From CALFXN01 sp964451935 (GTDB lineage Bacteria > Synergistota > Synergistia > Synergistales > Aminobacteriaceae), in the NCBI GenBank assembly GCA_964451935.1, contig CAYVKE010000031.1, positions 1 through 28,054 of the forward strand: a stretch of 28,054 nucleotides of DNA, given 5' to 3'. Under the pieces are notes generated by a model. It had not been told where the DNA came from, did not search any database, and saw only the letters and a list, made by a program, of their open reading frames with translations. Numbering within the stretch: position 1 is the first letter of the stretch; every line of letters begins with the position of its first letter. A program made the translations under genes and the position numbers. Positions 21,861-28,054 of the stretch are shown piece after piece.

Positions 21861-22232
21861 TTACGCCGAAGGGGGAGGAACGTCTCCCCGCGAAGGGACG
21901 ATGCAGATGAACTCGAACGGTCTGTCGCCGAGGACCGTAAACGAATGGGGAATATTCGCCGGAACGTGAATCCAACCCTTCGCCCCCGCCCTGACCGCCC
22001 CGTCTCCGATACGGGCCTCGACCTCTCCGTCAAGAATCACGATGTAGTGCGGCCAGTCGTGACTGTGTGTCGGAATGACGCCGCCCGCCTTCGCCGTAAA
22101 ATGCCGGGCCGTATAGTCGGGCCAGAAACGGTCCGGCCCGAAGACGATGCGCTTTTCCACCTGCGCTGTCGTCTGCGGCGAGAGCGGCAGATCGGACAGC
22201 CTGCCTCCGAGATTCATGTCGCTGGATGACAT
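21861..22232 (-). CDS. Small single-domain cupin
   Basis: A 123-residue cytoplasmic cupin barrel. The first motif contains His56 and His58 (PTHSHDWPHYIVILDGE), with His62 where many cupins have the metal-ligand Glu. The second motif contains His96 (VPANIPHSF). Such proteins bind a metal and may be dioxygenases, isomerases, lyases or ligand sensors; no specific role can be assigned. The start at 22232 is taken because AAAGGAAGGG lies just upstream on this strand; the frame is open further up to 22307 but through the intergenic region. It is divergent from the TAXI transporter operon with 140 bases between, so a link to the imported substrate is possible. Confidence 0.82.
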   Translation of the reverse strand: MSSSDMNLGGRLSDLPLSPQTTAQVEKRIVFGPDRFWPDYTARHFTAKAGGVIPTHSHDWPHYIVILDGEVEARIGDGAVRAGAKGWIHVPANIPHSFTVLGDRPFEFICIVPSRGDVPPPSA

Positions 22233-22290
22233 ACAAGTCCCTTCCTTTCGCATATCCGTAAGGTTGGAGCGTCCGGCGCAGTGGAGAATC

Positions 22291-22320
22291 CGGACAGAGC
22301 CCCGCATGAAAGTGTATAAT
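22291..22320 (+). promoter_or_regulatory. Predicted promoter of the TAXI TRAP operon
   Basis: CGGACA (22291-22296), an 18-base spacer and a perfect TATAAT (22315-22320). Transcription would start near 22327. Confidence 0.6.
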
Positions 22321-22324
22321 AATT

Positions 22325-22348
22325 CGTGCGCAAACGCACGGCATTTTT
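22325..22348 (+). promoter_or_regulatory. Leader hairpin at the 5' end of the TAXI mRNA
   Basis: CGTGCG (22325-22330), loop CAAA and CGCACG (22335-22340), followed by GCATTTTTATTTT. At the predicted transcript start it may stabilise the 5' end; the T-rich run also makes it look like a weak attenuator. Confidence 0.5.
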
Positions 22349-22372
22349 ATTTTGAAGGGGGAACCGGAAATC

Positions 22373-23356
22373 ATGAAACGAACATGCGCAATCCTTTTCG
22401 CAGTGCTCTTCATCATTGCCGGAACGGGTCTCGCAACCGCAGCGGACAAGGCCGGCTGGCCCGATCAGCTCAAGTTTATGGCCGGACCTCCGGGGGGAAA
22501 CTGGTTCGCTCTTGGCGGCGCGCTTTCGGAGATGTGGTCGAAGACGGTCCTCCAGACGACGAGCAGCTCCGGCGGCGGCGTGTCGAATATCGTCAATTCG
22601 GACCTCAAGAAGGGCGATATGGGCTTTTCCGTGACGTCGATGGTGGGAGCGGCCATCAAGGGAGACGATCCGTTCAAGAAAGCCGCCGATAACGCGGTGA
22701 TCATGGCGAACCTCTATACACAATACACGTATTTCATCATGCGGAAGGACTTCGCCGAAAAGAACGGCATTACGACCGTCGGCGATATTTTCACGAAAAA
22801 ACTTCCCGTGCGTTTTGCGACCCTGAAACCCGGCACTGCGTCGGAGTTCGTCGTAAAGGCGCTTTTCAAGAAGGCGTACAACGCGACCTATGACGCTCTC
22901 AAAGGCTGGGGAGGGTCGGTGGAGTTTTCCTCCTATGAAGACGGGGCGAACCTGCTTGCGGACAATCACCTCGACTGCTTCGCGTTTTCCGTCGGCCGGA
23001 TCGCATCGATCGTCATGAACATTGAAAGTCAGGTTCCGGTGGTGATCCTTCCCGTGGAAGACGCCGCGCTCAAGGCGCTTGCGGATGCCTATGGCACGGT
23101 GACGTTCACGATCGAGCCCGGCGTATACAAGAGCGTCACGAAGCCCACCAATACGGTCGGAGACTACACGTGCGTCGTGATTCGGAAGGATCTTCCCGAA
23201 AGCCTGGTCTTCGAACTGACGAAAGCGATGTGGGAAAACAGGAAGACGATGGCTATGGCCGTCAAGGATATGGAAGAGCTGGATACGAAGACGGCCGTTC
23301 CCGCGGGAGTCGCCGTGCATTCCGGCGCGGCGAAGTTCTGGAAGGAAGCGAAATAA
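22373..23356 (+). CDS. TAXI-family TRAP transporter substrate-binding protein
   Basis: A 327-residue periplasmic binding protein of the TAXI branch of TRAP transporters, unrelated in detail to the two DctP proteins here. A signal peptide covers residues 1-23 (ending ATA-ADK). Family features are FMAGPPGGNWFALGGALSEM (substrate-loop region), SSGGGVSNIVNSDLKKGDMGF, the KPGTASEF segment and YTCVVIRKDLPE. TAXI systems import glutamate, other amino acids or dicarboxylates in characterised cases; the substrate here is unknown. The start at 22373 follows AAGGGGGAA (22355-22363). A strong terminator separates it from the fused permease. Confidence 0.93.
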   Translation: MKRTCAILFAVLFIIAGTGLATAADKAGWPDQLKFMAGPPGGNWFALGGALSEMWSKTVLQTTSSSGGGVSNIVNSDLKKGDMGFSVTSMVGAAIKGDDPFKKAADNAVIMANLYTQYTYFIMRKDFAEKNGITTVGDIFTKKLPVRFATLKPGTASEFVVKALFKKAYNATYDALKGWGGSVEFSSYEDGANLLADNHLDCFAFSVGRIASIVMNIESQVPVVILPVEDAALKALADAYGTVTFTIEPGVYKSVTKPTNTVGDYTCVVIRKDLPESLVFELTKAMWENRKTMAMAVKDMEELDTKTAVPAGVAVHSGAAKFWKEAK

Positions 23357-23370
23357 TCGCGTGACGCCTT

Positions 23371-23382
23371 CCCCGTGCGGGG
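23371..23382 (+). repeat. Short GC hairpin preceding the inter-gene terminator
   Basis: CCCC-GTGC-GGGG followed by ACTTTTCC, 14 bases after the binding-protein stop. With the terminator next to it, it forms a tandem RNA structure. Confidence 0.45.
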
Positions 23383-23393
23383 ACTTTTCCAGT

Positions 23394-23424
23394 GCGGGCG
23401 ACTTTGTGTCGCCCGCTTTTTTTC
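23394..23424 (+). terminator. Intrinsic terminator between TAXI binding protein and permease
   Basis: A 9-bp perfect stem GCGGGCGAC (23394-23402) and GTCGCCCGC (23408-23416) with loop TTTGT and seven Ts. It would stop most transcripts after the binding-protein gene; partial read-through, or a promoter in the 46 bases that follow, is needed for the permease. Confidence 0.92.
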
Positions 23425-23470
23425 TACGAACAAAACCTTCGCTTTTGGAAATAAGGGAGTGTGATGTCCG

Positions 23471-25351
23471 GTGCGGACGCTGAAGGGAGCAACGCGTACG
23501 TTCCTGTACTGGTATATCGTGGCCATGGGGCTTTTTCACATTTATACGGCGCTTTTCGGGAATTACGAAGCGTATCTGCAGCGCGTGATTCACCTGACCT
23601 GGGTGCTTCCGATGGCGTTCGTCCTGTATCCGCTGCGATCCTCCGATCCCATGGACAGAGCGCCGTGGTATGACTGGGTGCTGGCGGCGTTGTCAACCGT
23701 TCCGGGCGTCTACGCGATGTTCAACTACACGGAGATCGCGTCGCGCATCGTGCAGGTCGATCCCGTGACGTTGACGCAACTTCTGCTGGGATCGTTGCTC
23801 CTGGTCCTTCTCCTCGACGCCACGCGTCGGGTTGTCGGGTGGCCGCTTGCGCTCATCGCCGGAATCTTCGCGGCCTATATGTACTGGGGGCACTATATGC
23901 CCGGCCTGCTCCGCGGGTTGTCTTTCTCGCTGCCGGAGGTCATCGAGCACGTCTACCTCACCGATGAGGGAATCTTCTCCATGCCGCTCGGCGTATCGGC
24001 CGCGTATGTGATGGTTTTCCTGATTTTCGGAGGATTTCTCGAAAAGAGCGGCGCAGGAATGTTTTTCATGGATGTCGCGCAGGCCTTTACGGGAACGGCG
24101 GCCGGCGGTCCCGCGAAGATCGCCGTCGTGAGTTCGTGCCTGTTCGGGTCCATATCAGGTTCTGCCGTCGCCAACGTGTACGGCACCGGAAGCTTCACGA
24201 TCCCCCTGATGAAGAAGATCGGGTATCCCGCATACTTTGCCGGGGCCGTCGAGGCCGTGGCGAGTTCGGGCGGACAGATCATGCCGCCCGTCATGGGCGC
24301 CGCAGCCTTCATCATGGCCTCCTTCCTCGGAATTCCGTACAAGGACATTATGATCGCGGCGCTGTTTCCCGCGTTCCTCTACTACGCGGCCGTTCTCGTC
24401 ATGGTTCACGTCGGAGCGAGAAAGAGCGGGCTGCGGGGCCTGAGCCCCGAAGAGCTTCCCGACAAGCGGACGGTCCTCAGACGGGCGTATCTTCTTCTGC
24501 CTGTCATCGGCTTGGTGTACCTTCTTCTCAGCGGCTATACGCCGATGTATGCTGCTGTCGTCGGAATATTTCTCGCCTGGATCGTATCGCTGGTCCATCC
24601 GGGGCACAGGATGGGGCCGAAGGAAATCATTGACGCCATCCATCTCGGCGCGAAGAATATCCCGATCGTCTGCATCGCGTGCGCCTGCGCCGGGATCGTC
24701 GTCGGCGCGGTGAGCCTGACGGGGTTCGGATTCAAGTTCGTGGGGTTCGTCTTTTCGTTCGCGCGGGACATTCCGTTCCTCGCGCTGTGTCTGATCATGC
24801 TCGTATCGTTGATTCTCGGCATGGGGCTTCCCACGACGGGAGCCTACATCCTTGCGGCCGCCCTCGGCGTTCCGGTGCTCGTCAAACTCGGTTTTTCGGC
24901 GCTTGCCGCACATATGTTCGTCTTTTATTTCGCGATTATCTCGAACATCACGCCCCCGGTCGCGCTGGCGGCGTATGCGGCCAGCTCGATCGCCGGTTCG
25001 GATCCCAACAAGACCGGCTTCATGGCGATGAAGCTGGGGTTCCTCGCGTTCATCGTGCCTTTCGCGTTCTGTTATGACAGCGGAATTCTCCTCAATGCAT
25101 CCCTTGTAGGCAATCTCGCGGCGATAGCCGGAAGCCTCGCCGCGATTTTCGCGTTCGCGTATTCCATGTTGGGGTATATCCGCGCTCCTATTCCGATGTG
25201 GAGCAGAGGCGTCTTCTTTGCAGTCGGGCTCCTGTGCTTCACCCCGAATCTGTGGCTCAAGGGACTGGGAATCGCCGGAACTGTCGTCGCGTGGATGCTC
25301 CTTCGGAACGGAGTTTTGAATAGTCAGGCATATCTGGAAAAACAAAAATAG
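23471..25351 (+). CDS. TRAP transporter fused permease, 4TM/12TM (DctQM-type)
   Basis: A 626-residue polytopic protein fusing the small and large TRAP permease subunits, as is usual for TAXI systems. The first about 170 residues hold four to five helices (DctQ-like); the rest is the DctM-like part, with FLIFGGFLEKSGAGMFFMDV, SGSAVANVYGTGSFTIPLMK, GGQIMPPVMGAAAFIMA, GMGLPTTGAYILAAALGVP and ISNITPPVALAAYAASSIAG. It would drive sodium-coupled uptake of the ligand captured by the TAXI protein. The GTG start at 23471 has AAGGGAG at 23453-23459, at the long end of normal spacing. Other start codons nearby are out of frame. Confidence 0.93.
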   Translation: MRTLKGATRTFLYWYIVAMGLFHIYTALFGNYEAYLQRVIHLTWVLPMAFVLYPLRSSDPMDRAPWYDWVLAALSTVPGVYAMFNYTEIASRIVQVDPVTLTQLLLGSLLLVLLLDATRRVVGWPLALIAGIFAAYMYWGHYMPGLLRGLSFSLPEVIEHVYLTDEGIFSMPLGVSAAYVMVFLIFGGFLEKSGAGMFFMDVAQAFTGTAAGGPAKIAVVSSCLFGSISGSAVANVYGTGSFTIPLMKKIGYPAYFAGAVEAVASSGGQIMPPVMGAAAFIMASFLGIPYKDIMIAALFPAFLYYAAVLVMVHVGARKSGLRGLSPEELPDKRTVLRRAYLLLPVIGLVYLLLSGYTPMYAAVVGIFLAWIVSLVHPGHRMGPKEIIDAIHLGAKNIPIVCIACACAGIVVGAVSLTGFGFKFVGFVFSFARDIPFLALCLIMLVSLILGMGLPTTGAYILAAALGVPVLVKLGFSALAAHMFVFYFAIISNITPPVALAAYAASSIAGSDPNKTGFMAMKLGFLAFIVPFAFCYDSGILLNASLVGNLAAIAGSLAAIFAFAYSMLGYIRAPIPMWSRGVFFAVGLLCFTPNLWLKGLGIAGTVVAWMLLRNGVLNSQAYLEKQK

Positions 25352-25358
25352 CACATAC

Positions 25359-25388
25359 TTGCCAAAAACCTGACAATATGGGTATACT
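25359..25388 (+). promoter_or_regulatory. Predicted promoter of spoVS
   Basis: TTGCCA (25359-25364), an 18-base spacer and TATACT (25383-25388). The hexamer CCTGAC occurs at 25369-25374 and again at 25393-25398, on both sides of the -10, and its inverse GTCAGG at 25323-25328. Confidence 0.6.
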
Positions 25389-25463
25389 GTTTCCTGACTT
25401 TCCGTACAGCGTCCGGGCTTCATTGCTTTCGTTGAACTCTCGATAGACAAAGGAGGTCTTGGC

Positions 25464-25724
25464 ATGGAGGTACTTAAGGTCTCTGCTAAATCGCAACCAA
25501 AATCGGTCGCCGGCGCGATCGCTGCGGTATTGCGGGAAAAAGGCGCGGTGGAGGTCCAGGCGGTCGGCGCCGGCGCCGTCAATCAGACGGTGAAGTCCAT
25601 CGCCATCGCTAGGGGGTACGTTGCGCCGAACGGCATTGATCTCGTGTGCATCCCCGCCTTTGCGAAGATATCCATTGACGACGAGGAACGGACAGCGATA
25701 AAGTTCCAGCTTGAATCACGATAG
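25464..25724 (+). CDS. spoVS: Stage V sporulation protein S homologue
   Basis: An 86-residue protein matching SpoVS nearly end to end: MEVLKVSAKSQPKSVAGAIA, then VEVQAVGAGAVNQTVKSIAI and ARGYVAPNGIDLVCIPAF. SpoVS is a small Alba-like protein needed for spore coat and cortex assembly in Bacillus, but it is also widespread in bacteria that do not sporulate, where its role is unknown. The start has a textbook AAAGGAGGT ribosome site. It stands alone between its own promoter and a strong terminator. Confidence 0.95.
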   Translation: MEVLKVSAKSQPKSVAGAIAAVLREKGAVEVQAVGAGAVNQTVKSIAIARGYVAPNGIDLVCIPAFAKISIDDEERTAIKFQLESR

Positions 25725-25762
25725 CGCGGAACGACGTTTTTCTGCATTCAGTTGTGCGCGGG

Positions 25763-25793
25763 AGCGCGACCCCGGAGGGGCCGCGCTTTTTTC
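25763..25793 (+). terminator. Intrinsic terminator after spoVS
   Basis: AGCGCG (25763-25768) plus CCCC (25770-25773) pair with GGGG (25777-25780) plus CGCGCT (25782-25787) around a GGA loop, with a single mismatched A/C, followed by a T run to 25792. Confidence 0.9.
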
Positions 25794-25804
25794 TTTGCCG
25801 CGCG

Positions 25805-25813
25805 TGGTATATA
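25805..25813 (+). promoter_or_regulatory. Possible extended -10 promoter for hisS-aspS
   Basis: TGG followed by TATATA, about 55 bases before hisS and just after the spoVS terminator. The -35 is weak. Confidence 0.4.
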
Positions 25814-25868
25814 CTTACCTGCATATTGTATTTTCCGTCCGCACGGACGGTGACAGGAGGTTCACGGT

Positions 25869-27140
25869 ATGACGGAAATCAAGGCTCCACGCGGTGTCCG
25901 CGATATTCTCCCCGACGAATCATGGAAATGGGCATACGTCCTGAATCATGCGCACGCCGTCGCAGGGGACTTCGGGTATGCGGAAGTTCATCTTCCGATT
26001 TTCGAGCATACCGAACTTTTCTCACGTGGAATCGGAGAAACGACGGATGTCGTCGAAAAGGAAATGTATACATTCACCGATCGAGGGGACCGGAGTCTGA
26101 CGTTGCGTCCGGAAGCGACCGCCTCAATGGTTCGGAGCTACATCGAGCACGATATGGCGGAGGCGGGGCAGCCTGTCAAGCTTTGGTGCGCAGGCCCGAT
26201 GTTCCGGTACGAGCGTCCGCAGAAGGGGCGATACCGGCAGTTCTGGCAGATCGACTTCGAGGCGCTCGGGTCATCGAATCCTATGGTGGACGTCGAAATC
26301 ATCGAGCTTTCGCTTGAACTCTTCCGGCGCCTTGGCCTGACGAACCTCGAAGTGATGGTGAACTCGGTCGGTTGTCCCAAATGCCGTCCCATATACAAGG
26401 AGCGCCTGATGGAGTATTTCGGGGCGCATCTCGATGCGCTCTGCGAGTCCTGCGTTTCGCGATATTCGCGAAATCCGCTGCGGATCCTCGATTGCAAGAA
26501 CCCGCAGTGTCGCGCCGTCACCGAGGATGCTCCGGGAATCCATGACAGCCTGTGCGAGGATTGCCTGACGCATTTCACGTCCGTCACCGACGGCATGACG
26601 CGTCTCGGCGCGACCTTTCACGTGGACAAACGGCTGGTTCGCGGACTTGACTACTACACGAAGACGGCCTATGAGATCCTTTCCGGACAGCTCGGCGCGC
26701 AGAACGCCGTGTGCGGCGGAGGGCGGTACGACAACCTCTCCGAGGCCATTGGAGGCCCCGCGCTCCCGAGCGTCGGCTTTGCGACCGGGCTCGACCGGAT
26801 CATCCTCGTCATGGAGCAGCAGGGGTGTTCGTTCGGGAAGCGTCCGGCTCCCCTGGCGTACATGATCGCCCAGACGCCGGAAGTCCGGACGGAAGCACAG
26901 GTCATCACCGCGTCCCTGCGGCGTTCCGGTTTGGCCGTGGAAATGGATTATCTCGGAAGAAGCGTAAAGGCCCAGTTCAAGGCCGCATCCTCCCTGGGGG
27001 CGAGATTCGCCGCCATCATCGGAGAATCGGAGATGGAAAAGGGGACCGTATCCCTGAAAGATCTTGAAAGCGGTAAGCAGGTTGAAGTCTTGCGTCCCGA
27101 CCTTGCCGGGACGATTCGCAAGTTCTGTGAATCGAACTGA
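25869..27140 (+). CDS. hisS: Histidyl-tRNA synthetase
   Basis: A 423-residue class II aminoacyl-tRNA synthetase that charges tRNA-His. It has the HisRS N-terminus (APRGVRDILPDE), motif 2 (FRYERPQKGRYRQFWQID), the two histidine-specific segments LVRGLDYYTKTAYEI and CGGGRYDNL, motif 3 (GFATGLDRI) and a C-terminal anticodon-binding domain (from about residue 325). The insertion between motif 2 and the catalytic core carries several cysteines (CPKC, CESC, CKNPQC, CEDC), common in HisRS of many bacteria and able to bind zinc. The start has AGGAGGT upstream. aspS follows after 10 bases, the widespread hisS-aspS pair. Confidence 0.97.
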   Translation: MTEIKAPRGVRDILPDESWKWAYVLNHAHAVAGDFGYAEVHLPIFEHTELFSRGIGETTDVVEKEMYTFTDRGDRSLTLRPEATASMVRSYIEHDMAEAGQPVKLWCAGPMFRYERPQKGRYRQFWQIDFEALGSSNPMVDVEIIELSLELFRRLGLTNLEVMVNSVGCPKCRPIYKERLMEYFGAHLDALCESCVSRYSRNPLRILDCKNPQCRAVTEDAPGIHDSLCEDCLTHFTSVTDGMTRLGATFHVDKRLVRGLDYYTKTAYEILSGQLGAQNAVCGGGRYDNLSEAIGGPALPSVGFATGLDRIILVMEQQGCSFGKRPAPLAYMIAQTPEVRTEAQVITASLRRSGLAVEMDYLGRSVKAQFKAASSLGARFAAIIGESEMEKGTVSLKDLESGKQVEVLRPDLAGTIRKFCESN

Positions 27141-27150
27141 AGGAGAACAG

Positions 27151-28054
27151 ATGATGAGCGGACGGAGTACGTTTTTCGATGAAACGTGGCAGAGGACCGA
27201 CTATTGCGGAACTGTGGGAAAGGAACATCTTGGAAAGAAAATCGTCCTCAACGGATGGGTCCGGAAACGCCGTGACCTCGGCGGCATTATATTCATCGAT
27301 CTCTGGGATCATACCGGGTGCGTTCAGGTCGTCTTCAATCCCGAGCGGCGCCCCGATGCGCATGCTCTTGCCGGCGATCTTCGAAGCGAGTTCGTCATCG
27401 CCGTCGTCGGTTCCGTCGGCGAACGACCGGAAGGGACCTGCAACGCGGCGATGGCGACGGGCGACTTTGAAGTGACGGCGGAGGAGATTCTTCGTCTCTC
27501 TCCTTCGGCTCCTCTCCCGTTCGAAATCGGCGACGCGACGGACAGGGTTGACGAAAACCTGCGTCTGAAACACCGCTACCTCGATCTGCGGCGCGAAAAA
27601 ATGCAGCGGAACCTCCGCACGCGCAACCGGATCGCGATGTTCACGCGCGAATATCTCTCACGCAACGGCTTTATCGACATCGAGACGCCGATGCTGACGA
27701 AATCCACGCCGGAAGGGGCCCGGGACTATCTCGTTCCGAGCCGCGTGAGCCCCGGGAATTTCTTCGCGTTGCCCCAGTCGCCGCAGATCTTCAAGCAGAT
27801 TCTCATGATCAGCGGCTTCGACCGGTATTATCAGATCGTCAAGTGCTTCCGGGACGAAGACCTTCGCGCGGACCGCCAGCCCGAATTCACGCAGATCGAC
27901 ATGGAGCTGAGTTTTCTCACCGAAGAAACCGTGTATTCCCTGATCGAGGGATACATGAAAGAACTTTTCAAGACCATTCTCGACATCGACATTCCGACAC
28001 CCTTCCGGCGCATGACCTATTGGGACGCCATGGACCGGTACGGGAGCGACAAGC
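27151..28054 (+). CDS. aspS: Aspartyl-tRNA synthetase, 3' end beyond window
   Basis: The first about 301 residues of a class II aminoacyl-tRNA synthetase, open to the window edge. The N-terminal OB-fold anticodon domain is visible (VLNGWVRKRRDLGGIIFIDL). Then come motif 1 (IDIETPMLTKSTPEGARDYL), the segment ALPQSPQIFKQILM, and motif 2 (CFRDEDLRADRQPEFTQID). About half of the usual 590-residue bacterial protein is present. The start may be ATG 27151 or the adjacent ATG 27154; AAGGAGAA lies right at the end of hisS. Whether it charges only tRNA-Asp or also tRNA-Asn cannot be told here. It is co-transcribed with hisS. Confidence 0.96.
   Translation, partial: MMSGRSTFFDETWQRTDYCGTVGKEHLGKKIVLNGWVRKRRDLGGIIFIDLWDHTGCVQVVFNPERRPDAHALAGDLRSEFVIAVVGSVGERPEGTCNAAMATGDFEVTAEEILRLSPSAPLPFEIGDATDRVDENLRLKHRYLDLRREKMQRNLRTRNRIAMFTREYLSRNGFIDIETPMLTKSTPEGARDYLVPSRVSPGNFFALPQSPQIFKQILMISGFDRYYQIVKCFRDEDLRADRQPEFTQIDMELSFLTEETVYSLIEGYMKELFKTILDIDIPTPFRRMTYWDAMDRYGSDK

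Noticed and set aside
1..28054. tRNA, rRNA, CRISPR, transposase or phage genes
   Set aside because: Scanned for T-arm-like motifs, repeated spacers and transposase-like products; none found.

Overview
The window looks like chromosomal DNA of an anaerobic, amino-acid- or organic-acid-fermenting bacterium of roughly 55-60 % GC, most likely a member of the Synergistota. This is an inference from gene content: three TRAP transporters in 28 kb, a DcuS/DcuR pair, a formate/nitrite channel, a spoVS gene and an adjacent hisS-aspS pair. No rRNA, tRNA, CRISPR array, insertion sequence or phage gene was seen.

Layout. (1) 1-1118: the 3' part of a KduD-type short-chain dehydrogenase converges on slyD (minus strand), with a hairpin between them. 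(2) 1461-4180: first TRAP operon (dctP-dctQ-dctM), ended by a strong terminator; then tex (4319-6505). (3) 6734-12080: a DcuS-type sensor kinase and DcuR-type regulator overlapping by four bases, then a second dctP-dctQ-dctM operon. All five residues known to bind the ligand in E. coli DcuS are present, so this block reads as a C4-dicarboxylate sensing and uptake unit. (4) 12243-13490: a formate/nitrite-family channel and a 72-residue two-helix membrane protein. (5) 13491-13850: a visibly AT-richer gap, then a well-formed promoter driving three overlapping genes: a 25-residue Cys-rich microprotein, a 102-residue basic protein with an AT-hook-like tail, and a secreted SH3/NlpC-P60 peptidase that contains a 10-N assembly gap. 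(6) 15923-18018: an exported protein with a Lys/Ala/Pro tail, a small zincin-like protein (minus strand) and GAPDH. (7) 18060-21810: a BaiN/HI0933-family flavoprotein (minus strand), divergent from a three-gene operon of a calcineurin-like phosphoesterase, an unrecognised 336-residue protein and a B3/B4 (PheRS-editing-like) domain protein. (8) 21861-25351: a cupin divergent from a third, TAXI-type TRAP system with a fused permease. (9) 25464-28054: spoVS, hisS and the 5' part of aspS.

The main theme is secondary uptake of organic acids under two-component control. The three TRAP systems differ in the RNA signal between the binding-protein gene and the permease gene: none in the first, a GC-rich hairpin in the second and a full intrinsic terminator in the third. 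This suggests graded control of the binding-protein:permease ratio.

Many promoters here look like extended -10 elements (TGN followed by a TATAAT-like hexamer) with weak -35 boxes. The most novel-looking material is the microprotein/AT-hook/NlpC operon (13801-15669) and the phosphoesterase/unknown/B3-B4 operon (19443-21810). All functional calls come from reading motifs by eye; no database search was run.
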